Source: Apostichopus japonicus
Lineage: Eukaryota; Echinodermata; Holothuroidea; Aspidochirotida; Stichopodidae
Assembly (NCBI RefSeq): GCF_037975245.1
Contig: NC_092572.1
Span: 21,254,489-21,318,488, forward strand
DNA: 64,000 nt
Direction of reading: 5' to 3'
This document shows positions 62,501 to 64,000 of this stretch, in pieces. The position numbers were made by a program, and so were the translations under genes. Under the pieces are notes generated by a model. It was not told the DNA's origin and made no database searches. It saw only the letters and a list, made by a program, of their open reading frames with translations. Position 1 is the first letter of the stretch; every line of letters begins with the position of its first letter.

Positions 62501-63139
62501 GCTGATTTCTAAGTAGTTGTTGACAGTTTCTAATAAGGGCAACATGAGATTTCAAAAGTCATCCCGAAATTAATCTGCATTTATTGGTATCTTTATAATT
62601 ACAAAGTGGCTATTCTTACGACTAGTCATAAGAATAATTTATATATACGCATGCGCAGTTGCTTTAACGTTGCTATTTTTACAACTAGGAGTACTATTTT
62701 TACGACTAGGAGTAACAATAATTTCCGATTAGGGTTAAGGTTAGGGTTAGGCTAGTGTTTAGGGTTAGGGTTACCCCTACTACATGCGCAGTTGCTTTAT
62801 TTACTTTACTGCGCTTGAATTCGCCGATGTTGTAAGAATAATTTATAAATAATTGTTACGACTAGTTGTAAGAATAGCCACGGCCTTATGATTAATATAA
62901 GCAATTTAACCGTGAAGGGGATTATTTCAGATCCCTTCCATCTGTTGTATAAAAGATAACTTACGAGTCATTGAATCCTCTAACTTCTCAATGACGTAAT
63001 TGAGTCCGTAGTAAATACCGATGCTGACTGCAAAGAACATGATTATGCTGATTTTTGCTCGCGTTGGAGATAGTATAGGCCTATACACTTGGAATGTGTT
63101 GTCTGAAACTGCAACTGAAGTGTTGTTTAGCGAAAACAT
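59478..63139 (-). CDS. Unrecognised 122-aa single-pass membrane protein (3 exons)
   Basis: Spliced CDS in minus-strand order: 63139-62965, 61337-61248, 59581-59478; 369 nt, both introns GT-AG and phase 1. Residues 1-31 are polar with a possible N-glycosylation or cytosolic start (NNTS); residues 32-50 (ISIIMFFAVSIGIYYGLNY) form one membrane helix with no cleavage site after it, so a type II anchor is likely. A short cysteine-rich stretch follows (TPCTPNQCKPGC) with a Gly/Pro/aromatic patch (YQLGPGSFGKKW), then a basic helix-like end (KLVRELLRLAAIQVADRKAK). I do not recognise the family. The cysteine pattern could form two disulfides in the lumen or outside the cell. The perfect phase match of three exons and a poly(A) signal after the stop support a real gene. 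Confidence 0.65.
59868..60033 (+). repeat. tRNA-derived SINE, family A, copy 3 (5' truncated)
   Basis: Contains the body (AATGTATGTCGTCCAGTTAC, GACTTCGGTCAGC, GCGAGTTCCTGCTTGCAGG) and the ACATACAT tail, but lacks the tRNA head with both promoter boxes. Very close to copy 1 at 136-319. Confidence 0.9.
60034..61247. other. Intron 2 of the small membrane protein gene; nothing further recognised
   Basis: Apart from the SINE at its 3' side, this AT-rich intron shows no exon or repeat that can be supported. Confidence 0.5.
61248..61337 (-). CDS. Small membrane protein, exon 2 (cysteine-rich)
   Basis: Acceptor CATTCTCAG, donor GTAAAT; 90 nt, phase 1 both ends. Encodes CTPNQCKPGCRAHYQ and GPGSFGKKWIPPK. 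Confidence 0.65.
61695..62180. repeat. Tandem repeat, period 125-127 bp, four copies
   Basis: Landmark GCTGATA at 61702, 61829, 61955 and 62080; units share AGAGTATATAACAAA, TGCATATATTATGAAT and GTAGACGTGGTTGACCCTTC. Lies in intron 1 of the small membrane protein gene; a poly-C run follows at 62219. Confidence 0.92.
62606..62881. mobile_element. MITE carrying telomere-like repeats
   Basis: Ends GTGGCTATTCTTACGACTAG and its counterpart at 62862-62881 are inverted repeats that continue through TAAGAATAATTTATA. The interior repeats CGACTAGGAGTA and CATGCGCAGTTGCTTTA, and holds TTAGGG units (62729-62775). No clear target duplication. Confidence 0.8.
62729..62775 (+). repeat. Interstitial telomeric repeat
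   Basis: Five or six TTAGGG units with small interruptions (TTAAGG, TTAGGC, GTTTAGGG). It lies inside the inverted-repeat element, so it is not a chromosome end. Confidence 0.85.
62965..63139 (-). CDS. Small membrane protein, exon 1 (membrane anchor)
   Basis: ATG at 63139 opens MFSLNNTSVAV; the membrane helix ends before EKLEDSMT and the donor GTAAGT. Start context is weak (GCTATATG), so the true start could be elsewhere, but no in-frame ATG upstream was seen before a stop. Confidence 0.6.
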
Positions 63140-64000
63140 ATAGCTTATGTTTTCTTCAGCTATATTCCTTTGTTACGACAGAGACAAAGGCGTACGGAAA
63201 AGTATCGCGTACTTTTTCAATTGTCTAGATTTACATACTGGTAGAGATATGTCACAGCGATAAACGCAATCTTTGATATGGGCTGATCCTATGTTAATTT
63301 CTACTACGAACATATACTGTGAAAGCCATCCAATGTGTGCAGCTTTTATAAACGCGCGCGTCTATAAGTACATAAGTCAAGTAACAAAACGCACGAGTGC
63401 GTTCATATGGGTTTTCGATTCATGATCTGGTAACGCGCTTGCATGAGACCCACATGGACACTGTGGCTCAGTGATGTAACTGGGTGCTATGGATACGTAA
63501 ATACATTTTATTTGTGTCTCATCGTCCTTGACGGTTATTGTACTTTGAGTTTTTCACAGCGCATGCGCAATAACGGAGATGTGCTGGTTAGTGCGCGTGA
63601 GATGTTAACTGTACTGTATTGATGCCTGCGGCGAGACACTTGTAGGTGAAGCAGACTGTGAACAGTCGTTGCATAACTCGCTCTTACGCGAAATTCAATA
63701 TTGTATATACAACATTTACGACTTAAGAAAAACTTACTGTAAGCGGAGGCCTCTTAATAAGGCTCGGTATAGATGTTTATTATGCATTTCACGGTGATTT
63801 AAATTTTATACAGTCTGATATGCAGAAAGCCTGCAAGCTTAATCAACTTACAACTTCTCAGCTCCTAACTCATCGAAACCACACACAAATTTCATGATAT
63901 ACCTATCACCTATACAAAATGTAATTCGTAAACATTCCGCGAGGTAAATTTGACGATTCGGCAAAGAACTGTCAATGGTGCACTCTGGACCTCGAAGTTG
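63140..64000. other. Upstream flank of the small membrane protein gene; nothing recognised
   Basis: Likely holds the promoter of the minus-strand gene, but no TATA box or initiator can be assigned. A CpG-containing patch lies near 63340-63400. Confidence 0.45.

Noticed and set aside
62729-62775. Chromosome end
   Set aside because: Only a few TTAGGG units, inside an inverted-repeat element and within an intron.

Overview
The window looks like nuclear genomic DNA from a marine invertebrate deuterostome, most likely an echinoderm and possibly a sea cucumber. The evidence is AT-rich DNA with spliced genes (GT-AG, almost all phase 1 introns), many short TAGGCCTA-type motifs, tRNA-derived SINEs, many MITE-like elements, long minisatellites and frequent poly-G/poly-C runs. 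The species assignment is an inference from style. There are no operons, CRISPR arrays or prokaryotic features.

Four multi-exon gene models can be read with consistent splice sites and phases, plus one partial gene. (1) Minus strand, 353-425: a signal-peptide exon whose gene continues off the left edge. (2) Minus strand, 5409-12032: a four-exon secreted C-type lectin of 338 aa, made of a signal peptide, a Thr/Ser/Asp/Pro repeat stalk and one long-form CTLD without an EPN/QPD motif. (3) Plus strand, 27708-33494, and (4) plus strand, 44356-54956: a tandem pair of SLC16 (monocarboxylate transporter-like) genes of 493 and 488 aa. They have the same five-exon layout, and exons 2 and 3 are the same length in both (114 and 141 nt). 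(5) Minus strand, 59478-63139: a three-exon gene for an unrecognised 122-aa single-pass membrane protein. Two weaker protein-like stretches lie at 57202-57735 (minus, one internal TAG) and 17223-17525 (minus).

Most of the rest is repeats. Non-autonomous hAT-type elements with 8-bp target duplications are at 2983-3405, 27857-28219, 40114-40524, 48343-48809 and 51535-52192, with likely relatives at 19953-20453 and 21388-21654. Elements with TTAA at their edges are at 38537-38914, its inverted copy 19082-19445, and 42256-42503. Other fold-back elements are at 6749-6903, 9760-10014, 32416-32587, 55309-55560 and 62606-62881; the last carries interstitial telomeric repeats. Two tRNA-derived SINE families are present. 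Tandem arrays include a 28-bp array just after the first SLC16 stop codon, a 32-bp array with an 11-unit higher-order period, and arrays of about 63, 126, 150, 172 and 240 bp.

Biologically, the window pairs a secreted lectin locus with a duplicated solute carrier locus. Nothing in the sequence ties these genes into one pathway. The SLC16 pair clearly arose by tandem duplication and now differs at a first-helix position that matters for transport in characterised family members.
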